Assembly: GCA_964655525.1 (NCBI GenBank)
Contig: CAZZNE010000001.1
Span: 248,001 to 312,000 of the forward strand
Origin: DLAJ01 sp964655525
GTDB taxonomy: Bacteria > Bacillota > Clostridia > Lachnospirales > Lachnospiraceae
DNA: 64,000 nt
Direction of reading: 5' to 3'
The translations under genes and the position numbers were made by a program. The first letter of the stretch is position 1; the number at the start of each line of letters is the position of its first letter. Of this stretch, positions 1-8,659 are shown in pieces. The notes beneath the pieces are model-generated. The model did not search any database. It had not been told where the DNA came from and saw nothing but the letters and a program-made list of their open reading frames with translations.

Positions 1-764
1 AAGAAAGTATTTTCAATAAAGTGAAAGCAATACAGGAGAACAAGAACTGCTATGTAGTGTTGGGGAGTGGATATAAACGACCGAAGGGGTATCCACGAAT
101 CAATCAGTATATATCGGAGTTCGGTGATCCTTTTTCTCTGTTTTTATATTCTTTTCCAAAATATGATAAATATTTAAAAAGAACGTTGGTGAAATGCTAT
201 ACGGTAGTGAAAAACAAGAAGGATTATTTCTGTGTGGATTTTGCAAAAAGAACAAAAGAGCCGCTGATTGAATTATGCTGTGCAGGAACATTGCTTGACA
301 ACGAGTATTTTTCAAAAATTCCTGATGCATATATTGAGGGAAAAGTGATGACGCAGCTATTCTATATTATGCTGCAAAGGGGAGATACAGTGGTTGTCTG
401 CATGAAGAAGGATGCGTTAATGCACTATTCTGCAGATTCTATTAAAGCATATTTTCCTAAATTGAAATGGAGGGTGTGTAATAATATTCACTTTCAGGAA
501 ATGAAAGAGAGTGGAGTGAGCGGAAGGCTTAAATACCAAAAAACATTAAAAAATAAAAGATATTTATTTATGCCATATGCGCTGTTTTTTCTTCCGGCTG
601 CGTTACATGGGATAAAGATGGCGGTGGAAAGGAAAAATGCAGTTTATTTGCTGCATCCCCTGTTTTCTTTTTATGTTGCGGTGCAGATTATCTGGCAGAG
701 TTTTATCAAGTTGCTGGGTGTTAAGCCCAGAATGAGAAGTTATGACGGAAAAAAGAAAATCTGA
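1..764 (+). CDS. GT2-type glycosyltransferase, C-terminal part, cut by window start
   Basis: The reading frame is open from base 3 to the TGA at 762-764, so the true start lies outside the window; the GTG at 21 is only the first possible start codon inside it. No GT-A nucleotide-binding motif remains. The visible part has a middle section (FGDPFSLFLYSF) and a basic, hydrophobic C-terminus that match the equivalent parts of the complete GT2 protein at 13497-14507 (DPFCYIIY; YSKKLRNRKLLF), so I infer a family 2 sugar transferase acting at the membrane. It is followed after 19 bases by the epimerase-like gene. The donor sugar cannot be told. Confidence 0.7.
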   Translation, partial: ESIFNKVKAIQENKNCYVVLGSGYKRPKGYPRINQYISEFGDPFSLFLYSFPKYDKYLKRTLVKCYTVVKNKKDYFCVDFAKRTKEPLIELCCAGTLLDNEYFSKIPDAYIEGKVMTQLFYIMLQRGDTVVVCMKKDALMHYSADSIKAYFPKLKWRVCNNIHFQEMKESGVSGRLKYQKTLKNKRYLFMPYALFFLPAALHGIKMAVERKNAVYLLHPLFSFYVAVQIIWQSFIKLLGVKPRMRSYDGKKKI

Positions 765-783
765 TTCAGAGAGGAATAGCGGA

Positions 784-1893
784 ATGAAACCGAATGTGTT
801 TTTTTTTATAGGAACGGAAGCGGAATTAATTAAAGTTTTTCCTGTTATGATAGAATGTATGAATCAAGGGGGATTGTGCCATATCATTGCTTCCGGACAG
901 AATGATCTGACGAGAAGCAGGATTATGAAGGTTCTTCGGCTCAATGGTAAATTTATAGAATTGAGTAAAGAGAGTCAGATAAAAAAGAGCGCTGTCGGAC
1001 TGCTGAAATGGTTTATCAGGACCTATCGCATTGCTATAAATAGTATAGAGGAACATTTTGACAGGGGAGAGCTGGAAGGAGCACCCATGGTAGTGCACGG
1101 GGATACGGTATCTACGTTTATGGGGGCCCGCATCGGGAAAAAGCTGGGATGTCTGGTATGTCATGTAGAAGCGGGGTTGCGATCTCATCATTTATTTAAT
1201 CCGTTTCCGGAAGAGATAGACCGGCTGCTCACTAGCAGGGTAGCCAGACTGCATTTTGCTCCGGGAGACGAGCCGGAGAAAAACTTAAAAAAGGTCAAGG
1301 GAAAAGTGATCAATACAAAGCAGAATACTTTGTTAGACAGTCTCAGATTTTCGGAGCGTATTCCGATTCAGAGCAATATTGAGGAAATTCTTGAAGAGGA
1401 TTACTTTATTTTTGTAATGCATAGGCAGGAAAATTTAGCTAACAAGAAGTTTGTATGTGATGTGGTAACTGAAATTACGAAAATTACTGAGCATCATAAA
1501 TGTGTAATTATTTTGCATGAAATTACCCGAAATGCATTTGAAAGGTTTGGCCTGATGGACAAGCTAAAAATAAATAACAATATTATTTTACAGCCTAGAG
1601 TAGACTACTTTGATTTTATGAAATTATTACAAAATTCGCATTTTGTGATTACGGATGGTGGAAGCAATCAGGAGGAATTATTTTATATGAAAAAGCCGTG
1701 CCTGATCATGCGAAAAACAACAGAGCGCACCGAGGGGCTTGGAGTAAATGCACGGCTATTTAGCGGCGAGGCCTCGGATATCGGTGCGTTTGTAGCCGCG
1801 GTTGAACATGGAAAGGTGAGATCCGTGAAGGAGGTTTTGGAAGGGAACCCATCACGAATGATAGCGGAAGAATTATTGAAAGATATTTTATGA
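784..1893 (+). CDS. UDP-N-acetylglucosamine 2-epimerase-like protein (WecB/MnaA family)
   Basis: About 369 residues, the usual size for non-hydrolysing UDP-GlcNAc 2-epimerases, which make UDP-ManNAc for surface polysaccharides. Family motifs are visible: VHGDT near 103-107, HVEAGLRS near 127-134, PFPEEIDR, a MHRQEN motif, TDGGSNQEE and TTERTEG. The N-terminal signature is GTEAELIK rather than the common GTRPEAIK, so the usual Arg is missing, and TDSGGIQEE is altered to TDGGSNQEE; substrate preference or activity may therefore differ. An in-frame ATG at 742 overlaps the preceding gene, but the ATG at 784 has an AGAGG site nine bases upstream and begins with the first beta-strand, so I prefer it. 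No dedicated ManNAc dehydrogenase follows. Confidence 0.8.
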   Translation: MKPNVFFFIGTEAELIKVFPVMIECMNQGGLCHIIASGQNDLTRSRIMKVLRLNGKFIELSKESQIKKSAVGLLKWFIRTYRIAINSIEEHFDRGELEGAPMVVHGDTVSTFMGARIGKKLGCLVCHVEAGLRSHHLFNPFPEEIDRLLTSRVARLHFAPGDEPEKNLKKVKGKVINTKQNTLLDSLRFSERIPIQSNIEEILEEDYFIFVMHRQENLANKKFVCDVVTEITKITEHHKCVIILHEITRNAFERFGLMDKLKINNNIILQPRVDYFDFMKLLQNSHFVITDGGSNQEELFYMKKPCLIMRKTTERTEGLGVNARLFSGEASDIGAFVAAVEHGKVRSVKEVLEGNPSRMIAEELLKDIL

Positions 1894-1930
1894 AGTGAGA
1901 AACTAATTTTTAAAATACGGAGGTGGCAAA

Positions 1931-2960
1931 TTGGAAATTGATATAAAAAATAATTCAAACTATTTTTGGAGAATAATATTTACTTTTTTTATTGCATACA
2001 TACATTCTGCATACCGAATGTATACAAATGGATGGTATCTCTGTGTTGACTTTTTTTTCTTTTCTTCAGGTTTTGTTTTGGCAATGTCGAGAGAGACAGA
2101 TACACTTAAGTATATTTGGAGAAGAACAAAAAAATTATGGCCGCATTTATTTCTTAGTTATGTAATGGTATATGCCTTTTGTTTTAAGGGGGGGTATTAG
2201 GGAAATACTACGACAAATGTTACTCCATATCGGAGAAAGCACGCCATTTTCATATTTTTTCTTTGATCTAGAATATGCCGGAAGCTATCCTATTAATTTT
2301 CCAGCTTGGTATGTGAGCAGTTTGTTACTGTGCAGCATAATTATTCATTACCTGTATTTTAATCATAAAAAGTGCTTTGTATCCGTTATCGCGCCAGTTA
2401 TGATAATATTAATTTACGGACGCATATATAGATCATTTACTTCTCTGAATGTTGGCGGAGATGTAGGGACTTTTTTTAATGAATATTATTTGCGTGGTTT
2501 TGCGGGTATGTCAGTTGGTGTTATATGCTTTTATATATTGGATAAAATAAAAGATTATAAATTTTCTATATCTTTTTGGATATTGATGAGGATTGTGGAA
2601 ATAGTGTCAATGATTCTGTTTACATGGATTGGGTTGATGCATGGTGAGCAGAAGACGGATATGGTTTTACTGGTCATACTATTTATTGGAGCATTTTGTT
2701 CTTTTATACATCCTGCATATGCTAGAAAGTCTACTATGAGTGAAATAATAAAGAAAGCAAGCTCATATACATATGCCTGTTATTTAAATCATATTTTTGT
2801 TGGTTTAGTTATTGGGACTCTTTCTGAAAGTATGCCTATTATAGATAATTTGGTTTGTTATTATGCGTTTATTATATTTTTGTCGGTTTTTACGCACAAT
2901 GTTTTACAAGTATGGGGAAAGCAGTGTAGGAAACTTAAAAAATTATTTGTTATAAATTAA
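1931..2960 (+). pseudogene. Acyltransferase family 3 membrane protein, frameshifted at a G7 tract
   Basis: Starts with TTG at 1931 behind a strong GGAGGTGG site. The first frame encodes the family's N-terminus (IAYIHSAYR, GWYLCVDFFFFSSGF) and stops at 2200. The rest continues in the next frame from about 2190 to 2960 with the expected run of hydrophobic helices (NFPAWYVSSLLL, a late TYACYLNHIFVGLVIG). The break coincides with seven G at 2188-2194; six G would give one protein of about 342 residues, normal for this family. Intact members O-acylate (often O-acetylate) membrane-bound sugars. Either a real inactivation, a phase-variable switch in the off state, or a homopolymer sequencing error. 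Confidence 0.75.
2188..2194 (+). repeat. Poly-G tract (G7) at an acyltransferase frameshift
   Basis: Seven consecutive G between TTTTAA and TATTAG, inside the acyltransferase coding region at about codon 86. Loss of one G restores the full reading frame. See the findings on homopolymer tracts. Confidence 0.9.
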
Positions 2961-3221
2961 ATTATAGGAAATATTATAAATTTGTAGAAGAAAATGCCTG
3001 ATTAAAAAGCTGTGATGAGAAGAAGGTAATAAATAAAGCAAAAGCAGAAAGGATTTGAAATGAATGCCCTTCGGGGGGGACAGAAATAGTAAAGACTCAT
3101 ACGCCCAAATAATCAAGAGGAATTATTGAAAAACGATTATGAATGAATAAAATGAAAATACGTGCGCTTAATATAATTTGGCGGAGACTGCCTTTATGCG
3201 GTGATGTGAAGGGAAAATGTG

Positions 3222-4388
3222 ATGAAAAAAGCGAGAGAAAGCGTGTTAGTAAAAAAGAAGTTTATGCGGGTTGTGTATAAGATCATGAAATGGCTGTATT
3301 GTATCCCGTTGTTCATTTTTAAGATGATTGGCATGATCATGAAAGATAAAAGCTTTGCTTTAAATTTCATGCTGCCTTTTTGTGAAGCGGCGGAGATTAC
3401 GAGTGATTCTTATGTGACATGCAAGTTTCGTCCTAAAGATGCGGAAAGTGTATTGGAAACGCCTCATGTGAACAAACGGCTGGCGGGGGAGACAGCGATT
3501 GTTATACAAGGACCGATAATAGAAAAGAATCACTTTACGCTCGAAACAATAAAGCTTTATCATAAAATTTATCCGTATGTAACAGTGATATTGTCAACAT
3601 GGGAAGGATCAAATGAACGTGCTTTGGCAGAGATCAAAAGACTGAAAAACTGTATTGTTGTATTGAACAAAAAACCGGAACGGGCGGGGAACTTAAATGT
3701 TAATTATCAGATCGTGTCAACGATGGGAGGGCTAAAAGAGGCAAAAAGATTAGGAAAGAGATTTGTTCTAAAAGTCAGAAGCGACATGAGAATGTTCCGG
3801 GGAGAGATATTTCAAGAATTGCATTCACTCATTGAGGAATATCCGTGCCGTGCATGGGGCAGATTAGAGCAAAGTTACCGACTGATTGTATTTAATGCTT
3901 ATATCGCGAGACCCTGCAATATTTCTGACTTCTATATGTTTGGTTATATGGATGATATGCTCAACTTTTGGAATATGCCGCATCAGGAGCAGGACAGCGA
4001 AATCGGATATAAGGTTGCGAATCAGATGGAAGCGGAAGCGTGGACATATAGGAAGATCTATGAAAGTAGGTTAGCACCGGAAATTGAAATTACAAGAAAT
4101 TATATAGAACGTTTTAACGGAAATAGCGAATGTGATATTAAGCAATGGTGGAATATGATCCAATGCTGCTTTATTACTTTGCCGCATTCCTACTTGGATG
4201 TTCTTTGGTATAAATATGATTATAACCGTGAGGAAAACTATATCCAAAAAACATATATCAGAAATATATATGGCGGTGAAAGATTAAGTATGGCGACGTT
4301 TACTTTTGGGATGTGGCTTGATTTAATCAATAACGAGTTTGAATCAGATTGCAGTCAGTATGAAAATTTTTTAGATGAGTCAGGTTGA
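3222..4388 (+). CDS. WavE-family glycosyltransferase-like protein
   Basis: About 388 residues. Carries the WavE signature: a beta-strand IVIQGPI near 92-98, then TLETIKLYHKIYP and VILSTWEGS, then VLKVRSDMRMF, the likely nucleotide/metal-binding region, and FYMFGYMDDM. WavE is known from Vibrio cholerae LPS core synthesis; members are treated as glycosyltransferases but few have been assayed. Residues 1-45 form a basic, hydrophobic segment that could attach to the membrane. Start: GTG at 3219 is directly followed by ATG at 3222; GAAGGGA lies 7-8 bases before the ATG. The 261 bases upstream hold no gene, only a G7 run at 3073-3079 and a TATAAT at 3172-3177 without a good -35. A second WavE-like gene sits at 6498. 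Confidence 0.75.
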   Translation: MKKARESVLVKKKFMRVVYKIMKWLYCIPLFIFKMIGMIMKDKSFALNFMLPFCEAAEITSDSYVTCKFRPKDAESVLETPHVNKRLAGETAIVIQGPIIEKNHFTLETIKLYHKIYPYVTVILSTWEGSNERALAEIKRLKNCIVVLNKKPERAGNLNVNYQIVSTMGGLKEAKRLGKRFVLKVRSDMRMFRGEIFQELHSLIEEYPCRAWGRLEQSYRLIVFNAYIARPCNISDFYMFGYMDDMLNFWNMPHQEQDSEIGYKVANQMEAEAWTYRKIYESRLAPEIEITRNYIERFNGNSECDIKQWWNMIQCCFITLPHSYLDVLWYKYDYNREENYIQKTYIRNIYGGERLSMATFTFGMWLDLINNEFESDCSQYENFLDESG

Positions 4389-4400
4389 CGGGGAGGTTTT

Positions 4401-5213
4401 ATGACGCAAGAGTTGGATGGAGCTGCGGATAGCAGAAGGTGCACGATTTTAGTGCTGGGCAGAAATGCCAGCTTAAATTGTTGCTATATCACGTCCGTAC
4501 TAATCCGCAGGTACTGGAAGGATTGTCCGTATGAGCTTGTTTTGTGTACGCAGACGCAGGCACCAGAGGTGTGTATGTATGACAGGGTCATATATACGGA
4601 TGAACAGATGATTTGGGGCGACAGATTGCAGGCTGCGCTGGAAAATATAGAGACAGAATATGTTATCTTGCTGGCAGAAGATTTTTTCTTGAAAGATCAT
4701 GTCTCGAATGATGAGATAGAGAGCTGTATTCAGATGTGTCAAAGAGAAAACGGAGGCGCTGTGAGGCTGCTGCCCCCGGTTCCGTTTTCCGTTGCATATG
4801 ATGAGAAATTTTTGCTACTTCCTGAGAAATCTGTTTACAGGATTTGTTTACAGCCTACATTGTTTAAAACAGAATATCTGAATAGATATGCAAAAATGCA
4901 TCTTTCTCCGTGGCAGTTTGAGCGGGTAGGTTCTTTATTGAGCAGGGAATATGACGAAAAAATTTTTTGCACAAAGAGGCCGGTGTTTAATAGTATTCAT
5001 GCATGGTCGCATGGGATGTGGGACAGAGAAGCATATCAATTGATGAAGAAAGAAAAAATAGAAAAAGAACTATATGAAAGAGGTAAGATTTATCCGTGGT
5101 ATTTGGTTTTGAGAGACAAGGTGTATATCGGGATCATTAAACTTGCACCTAATACGATAACAAAGCTAAGGATAAGAATGTGCAACAAAAATGAAAAGAA
5201 ACTGAAAAGGTAG
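4401..5213 (+). CDS. Unclassified GT-A-like glycosyltransferase, related to the protein at 16190
   Basis: 270 residues, 12 bases after the WavE gene and read in the same direction. Not a named family to me, but it shares its layout with the gene at 16190: an N-terminal strand followed by a W-C/D-C-Y/E-Y-E segment, then WGDRLQAALENIETEYVILLAEDFFL (here split by eye: WGDRL, EYVILLAEDFFL), an acidic motif equivalent to LMLEDLF in the relative, then CLQPTLFKTEYL and SPWQFE. The LxEDF/LxEDL motif is in the place of a GT-A DXD, and the W-x-x-R preceding it is conserved in both. Cytoplasmic or peripheral, no clear membrane segment. I infer a sugar transferase; acceptor and donor unknown. Confidence 0.55.
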   Translation: MTQELDGAADSRRCTILVLGRNASLNCCYITSVLIRRYWKDCPYELVLCTQTQAPEVCMYDRVIYTDEQMIWGDRLQAALENIETEYVILLAEDFFLKDHVSNDEIESCIQMCQRENGGAVRLLPPVPFSVAYDEKFLLLPEKSVYRICLQPTLFKTEYLNRYAKMHLSPWQFERVGSLLSREYDEKIFCTKRPVFNSIHAWSHGMWDREAYQLMKKEKIEKELYERGKIYPWYLVLRDKVYIGIIKLAPNTITKLRIRMCNKNEKKLKR

Positions 5214-5226
5214 AAAATAAAGCCGG

Positions 5227-6450
5227 ATGTTGAAAAAAGCGTTTATCATTTCTTTTGTCTTTAATATAGTGGGCAGTATATTAAACTATATGTTTGTAGT
5301 TGTTATGGGTAATATGTTGACAGTGGAAGATTTTGGTGTCTATAATACTATCAACTCATTGTCTGCCAATATTGCGATCTTATTTTCGCCGTTATCGATC
5401 ATAATGTGCCAGATTACTGCAACAAATTGTAATAATCTGCAAAAAAATGTGCGAAAATATAAGCAAATTATGATGATATCCGTCATGATCCTAATCCTGA
5501 TAAGTGTGGTAGGAATATTGATTTATCCATGGTTAAAGGGACGGATTGGAGTAAAGGGCATATTTGACTGGGGAATGGTCTTTTTGATGACAGGAGCGTT
5601 AGGGCTATATAATGTATTGTATAGCGCCATACAGGGACTGAGTAAGTTTTCCATATATGGGCTGGTTGGTGTATTAGTTGTATTAGTGAAAATGGTAGTC
5701 AGTGTCATTAATGTTTATCTTGGCGCAGGGGTTGAAGGAGTCATATATGCCATGCTGTTCAGCTATCTGCTTCTGGCAGGAGTGATATGCGTTGTTCTCA
5801 AAAAATATATTGTAATCTATGAAGAGAACAGTGCAGAGGCATTTGACAAAAAAGAAATATTGGAATCATACGGAATGGCTTTTTTTGCGTCTTTATTTTA
5901 TTCGTTCTATGTCAATGGAGGAGAAATTCTTTTTATCGGATTTCTGTTTGATGATAAGCAGGTAGGACTATATTCCGCTGCGGCGACGTTAGGGAAGATT
6001 GTTTTATTTGCGATATCGGTGATTACGGTGGTGCTGTTCCCGACCGTTGCCAGCAGGAAGGGACAGGGGATTCAGACAAAAGCAATCTTTTATAAGATGG
6101 TGGGGTTCAGTTTTGCCTTTTCTATCGGATATTCTCTGTTTCTTAGCACCTTGGGGAAAAACATTATATTATTGTTTTATGGTGAAAAGTATCGTCCGGC
6201 ACTGGAGTATATCAATTCAATCACTATTTTTATTGTCCCTCTGTGTGTATTGTCTGTTGTCCATACTTATTTTTTGGGAATCGGAAGAATAAAGGAGTAT
6301 ACACTTATATTGGGAGCAGTAACTATAGTATCAGCGGCGGTTATGGCATTGGCGGTAAATAGCATTAGTTATGTTCCTGTGGTTTTGGGAATCGCACTAT
6401 ATGTTGTGATCATTTTTGCCGTGGTATATGTGCATAGAATGAAAGCATAA
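5227..6450 (+). CDS. Wzx-type polysaccharide flippase (MATE/PST superfamily)
   Basis: 407 residues, almost entirely hydrophobic, consistent with 12-14 membrane helices, typical of Wzx/RfbX oligosaccharide-lipid flippases. The N-terminus (GNMLTVEDFGVYNTINSL) matches the usual polysaccharide-synthase pattern of an amphipathic start followed by LxxxDFGxY. The protein would move undecaprenyl-linked oligosaccharide across the cytoplasmic membrane. It starts with ATG 13 bases after the previous stop. A Wzx normally works with a Wzy polymerase; none is recognisable nearby. The window also codes for three ABC exporters, so this is one of four apparent translocation routes. Confidence 0.8.
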   Translation: MLKKAFIISFVFNIVGSILNYMFVVVMGNMLTVEDFGVYNTINSLSANIAILFSPLSIIMCQITATNCNNLQKNVRKYKQIMMISVMILILISVVGILIYPWLKGRIGVKGIFDWGMVFLMTGALGLYNVLYSAIQGLSKFSIYGLVGVLVVLVKMVVSVINVYLGAGVEGVIYAMLFSYLLLAGVICVVLKKYIVIYEENSAEAFDKKEILESYGMAFFASLFYSFYVNGGEILFIGFLFDDKQVGLYSAAATLGKIVLFAISVITVVLFPTVASRKGQGIQTKAIFYKMVGFSFAFSIGYSLFLSTLGKNIILLFYGEKYRPALEYINSITIFIVPLCVLSVVHTYFLGIGRIKEYTLILGAVTIVSAAVMALAVNSISYVPVVLGIALYVVIIFAVVYVHRMKA

Positions 6451-6497
6451 ATTTGGATTTAGGGATTCGTGTTTTGGCAATCAAATGGAGAAATGGC

Positions 6498-7376
6498 ATG
6501 GAAATTAGTTCGGAAAAGATATCAGTTGTCGTCCAGGGGCCGGTAGATTGCGATATGACTTGGAGATGCCTCGCATCCATAAGGAATGCATTACCCAATG
6601 CACAGATTATTTTATCTACGTGGGAAGATGCAGTAGTCCAAGGGCTGGAAAACTTTTATGATGATTTGGTGTTGTCTCATGATCCCGGAATGATTGATTC
6701 ATCTGTCAGAAACCTGAATCGACAATTGGTCAGTACAAAAGCAGGATTAGCGTTGGTAAAGAGAAGATTTATTTTGAAAATACGTTCGGATATGTTGTTG
6801 GTGAGCAGCACTTTTCTAAGGTATTATGGCAGATATGAGAAAGAAACTTACTGCGGTCAGAAACATAGAATGCTGATTACCAATTACTATACAAGAAACC
6901 CTAGAATTTTTCCACTTGTGTATCATCCATCGGATTGGCTGCTGTTTGGAACATCAGAGGATGTAAAGAATTACTATGATATTCCGTTGGCTGAATCGTG
7001 TGGGGGGGGGTATACACCTGAGCAATATATCTTTACCCGCTATCTGATGAAGAATGGTGAGGATGTGAATGATTCTCCATTAATAAAATGTCATTTAGAA
7101 GATATTGTAAGTACAGAGCGTGTTTTTGCGGAGTGCTTTGTGGTATTGGATTATAAAAAATTATTTGATGTGCGGTTTCTGAAGTATCATCCCAATATTC
7201 ATTTTGATTCTTTTTCATTAGTGAGATTTAGGGACTGGTATTTATATTATAGAAAATATTGCCGAAATGATAAGTCTGTTTTGTTACGCATAAAATATAT
7301 TTTATATTCTGCAGTTTCTGATTTATTAGGGTATATGATAAAGCTAAGAAGAAAGATGTTAGGGAGAGGTAAATAA
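6498..7376 (+). CDS. WavE-family glycosyltransferase-like protein with an in-frame G9 tract
   Basis: About 292 residues with the same signature as the 3222 gene: ISVVVQGPVDCDMTW at the start, IILSTWED, then KRRFILKIRSDMLL and DWLLFGTSEDV. Shorter than the first copy because the basic N-terminal segment is missing. A TTG at 6453 opens the frame, but ATG 6498 has GGAGA seven bases upstream and begins at the conserved first strand. Codons 169-171 are three GGG forming an uninterrupted G9 (7002-7010); a one-base change there would truncate the protein and remove its C-terminal 120 residues. The C-terminus is basic (KLRRKMLGRGK), suggesting contact with the membrane. Confidence 0.72.
   Translation: MEISSEKISVVVQGPVDCDMTWRCLASIRNALPNAQIILSTWEDAVVQGLENFYDDLVLSHDPGMIDSSVRNLNRQLVSTKAGLALVKRRFILKIRSDMLLVSSTFLRYYGRYEKETYCGQKHRMLITNYYTRNPRIFPLVYHPSDWLLFGTSEDVKNYYDIPLAESCGGGYTPEQYIFTRYLMKNGEDVNDSPLIKCHLEDIVSTERVFAECFVVLDYKKLFDVRFLKYHPNIHFDSFSLVRFRDWYLYYRKYCRNDKSVLLRIKYILYSAVSDLLGYMIKLRRKMLGRGK
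7002..7010 (+). repeat. Poly-G tract (G9) inside the second WavE-like gene
   Basis: Nine G in a row, exactly three Gly codons, currently in frame. A contingency-locus length in organisms known to phase-vary at poly-G. Confidence 0.9.
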
Positions 7377-7379
7377 TCG

Positions 7380-8006
7380 ATGAAAATTATAGCACATAGG
7401 GGATATTGGAAGAAGGAAGAAGAAAAAAATACGTATTCCGCTTTGGAAAATGCGCTGAAGAGGGGCTTGGGGTTTGAGACTGATATCAGGGATTATTGCG
7501 GAAGACTTGTCGTTTCGCACAATGTTGCAAACGAAAATAGTGTGCCGTTAGAAAAAATATTGGATGTATATAACAGTCTGAAAACGGATGTGACACTTGC
7601 GTTGAATGTGAAAGCAGACGGGATACAGATGCTGCTTAAGTCATTATTGGACAAGTATCGGATCGAGCATTATTTTGTGTTTGATATGTCGATACCGGAA
7701 CAGGTGGTGTATAACGAAGGGGGTTTTCGCTTTTTGACAAGACAGAGTGACATAGAGCCTGTGTGCGTTATGTATGATAAAGCAGAAGGCGTCTGGGTTG
7801 ACACATTTTATGATGACGGATGGTTTAAGGTATCCGAAGTGCAGAAGCATTTGGATAATGGAAAAAAGGTTTGCATTGTTTCGCCGGAGCTTCATGGAAA
7901 ATGTCATGAACAGTTGTGGAAAATGCTGGAAAGCCTGAAGGATCGTGACCAGTTGTTTTTATGCACGGATATTCCGGACGAGGCAGGGAGGTATTTTGAA
8001 CATTGA
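7380..8006 (+). CDS. Glycerophosphodiester phosphodiesterase-like (GDPD) protein of a glycan-modification module
   Basis: 208 residues, somewhat shorter than normal GDPD enzymes. Residues H6-R7 (HRGYW), E33 and D35 (FETDIRD) and H47 (LVVSHN) reproduce the GDPD catalytic and metal set, on a TIM-barrel-like strand pattern. GDPD enzymes hydrolyse glycerophosphodiesters; in capsule clusters these short relatives sit beside HAD and nucleotidyltransferase genes and their substrate is not established. Three bases after the WavE gene, and its TGA overlaps the TTG start of the next gene, so translation is coupled. No signal peptide, so cytoplasmic. I infer a role in making or recycling a phosphorylated small-molecule substituent. 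Confidence 0.65.
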   Translation: MKIIAHRGYWKKEEEKNTYSALENALKRGLGFETDIRDYCGRLVVSHNVANENSVPLEKILDVYNSLKTDVTLALNVKADGIQMLLKSLLDKYRIEHYFVFDMSIPEQVVYNEGGFRFLTRQSDIEPVCVMYDKAEGVWVDTFYDDGWFKVSEVQKHLDNGKKVCIVSPELHGKCHEQLWKMLESLKDRDQLFLCTDIPDEAGRYFEH

Positions 8007-8659
8007 GTAGCAATCAGAAAATCAAGGCTGTTGTATTTGATATGGATGGCGTTTTAATTGATGCCAAGGAGTGGCACTACGAGAGCCTGAACAGGGCACT
8101 TAGCTTATTTGGTTATGAGATTAGCAGATATGACCATCTGGTAACCTACGATGGACTACCGACATCAAAGAAACTAGAGATGTTAAGTATGGAAAGGGGA
8201 ATGCCAAGGAGGCTGCATTCGTTTATCAATGAATTAAAGCAGAAATACACGATGAACAAAGTTCACACAGAATGTCATCCGGTTTTCATACATGAATATG
8301 CGTTATCTGCTTTGAAAAAAGAAGGATATCATCTTGCCGTAGCGTCGAATTCTGTTAGAAATACCGTTGAGCTGATGATGGAAAAAAGCAGTTTGCTGCA
8401 ATATTTAGATTTCTATTTGAGCAATCAGGATGTAAAAGAGTCAAAACCTGATCCGGAGATTTACAATGTTGCAATATCAAGACTGGGTGTGGAACCTGGA
8501 GCATGTCTTGTAGTGGAGGACAATGTTAACGGAATTCAGGCAGCGAAAGCTGCCGGAGCAAATGTTATGGAAGTGCGGACGATATATGATGTAAATTATG
8601 CAAATATCAAAAAACATATTGAATTGGCGGAGAATGGATTATTGCGAGGTAAGTTATGA
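8003..8659 (+). CDS. HAD-superfamily phosphatase/phosphomutase-like protein
   Basis: 218 residues with all HAD motifs: VVFDMDGVLIDA (nucleophile D13, acid/base D15), motif II in LAVASNSVRN, the Lys in KESKPDPEIY, and VVEDNVNG with the metal-binding acid. The cap is of the small helical type seen in beta-phosphoglucomutase-like HADs. It should remove or move a phosphate on a sugar or polyol phosphate. The start is TTG at 8003, within the TTGA that ends the GDPD-like gene; GGGAGG lies about 12 bases upstream. Its own end overlaps the next gene by ATGA. The neighbours suggest it prepares the phosphorylated substrate for a nucleotidyltransferase. Confidence 0.75.
   Translation: MSSNQKIKAVVFDMDGVLIDAKEWHYESLNRALSLFGYEISRYDHLVTYDGLPTSKKLEMLSMERGMPRRLHSFINELKQKYTMNKVHTECHPVFIHEYALSALKKEGYHLAVASNSVRNTVELMMEKSSLLQYLDFYLSNQDVKESKPDPEIYNVAISRLGVEPGACLVVEDNVNGIQAAKAAGANVMEVRTIYDVNYANIKKHIELAENGLLRGKL

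Noticed and set aside
3152..3283. Small plus-strand frame of about 42 codons before the first WavE gene
   Set aside because: Very basic, no ribosome site, overlaps the WavE start; probably chance.
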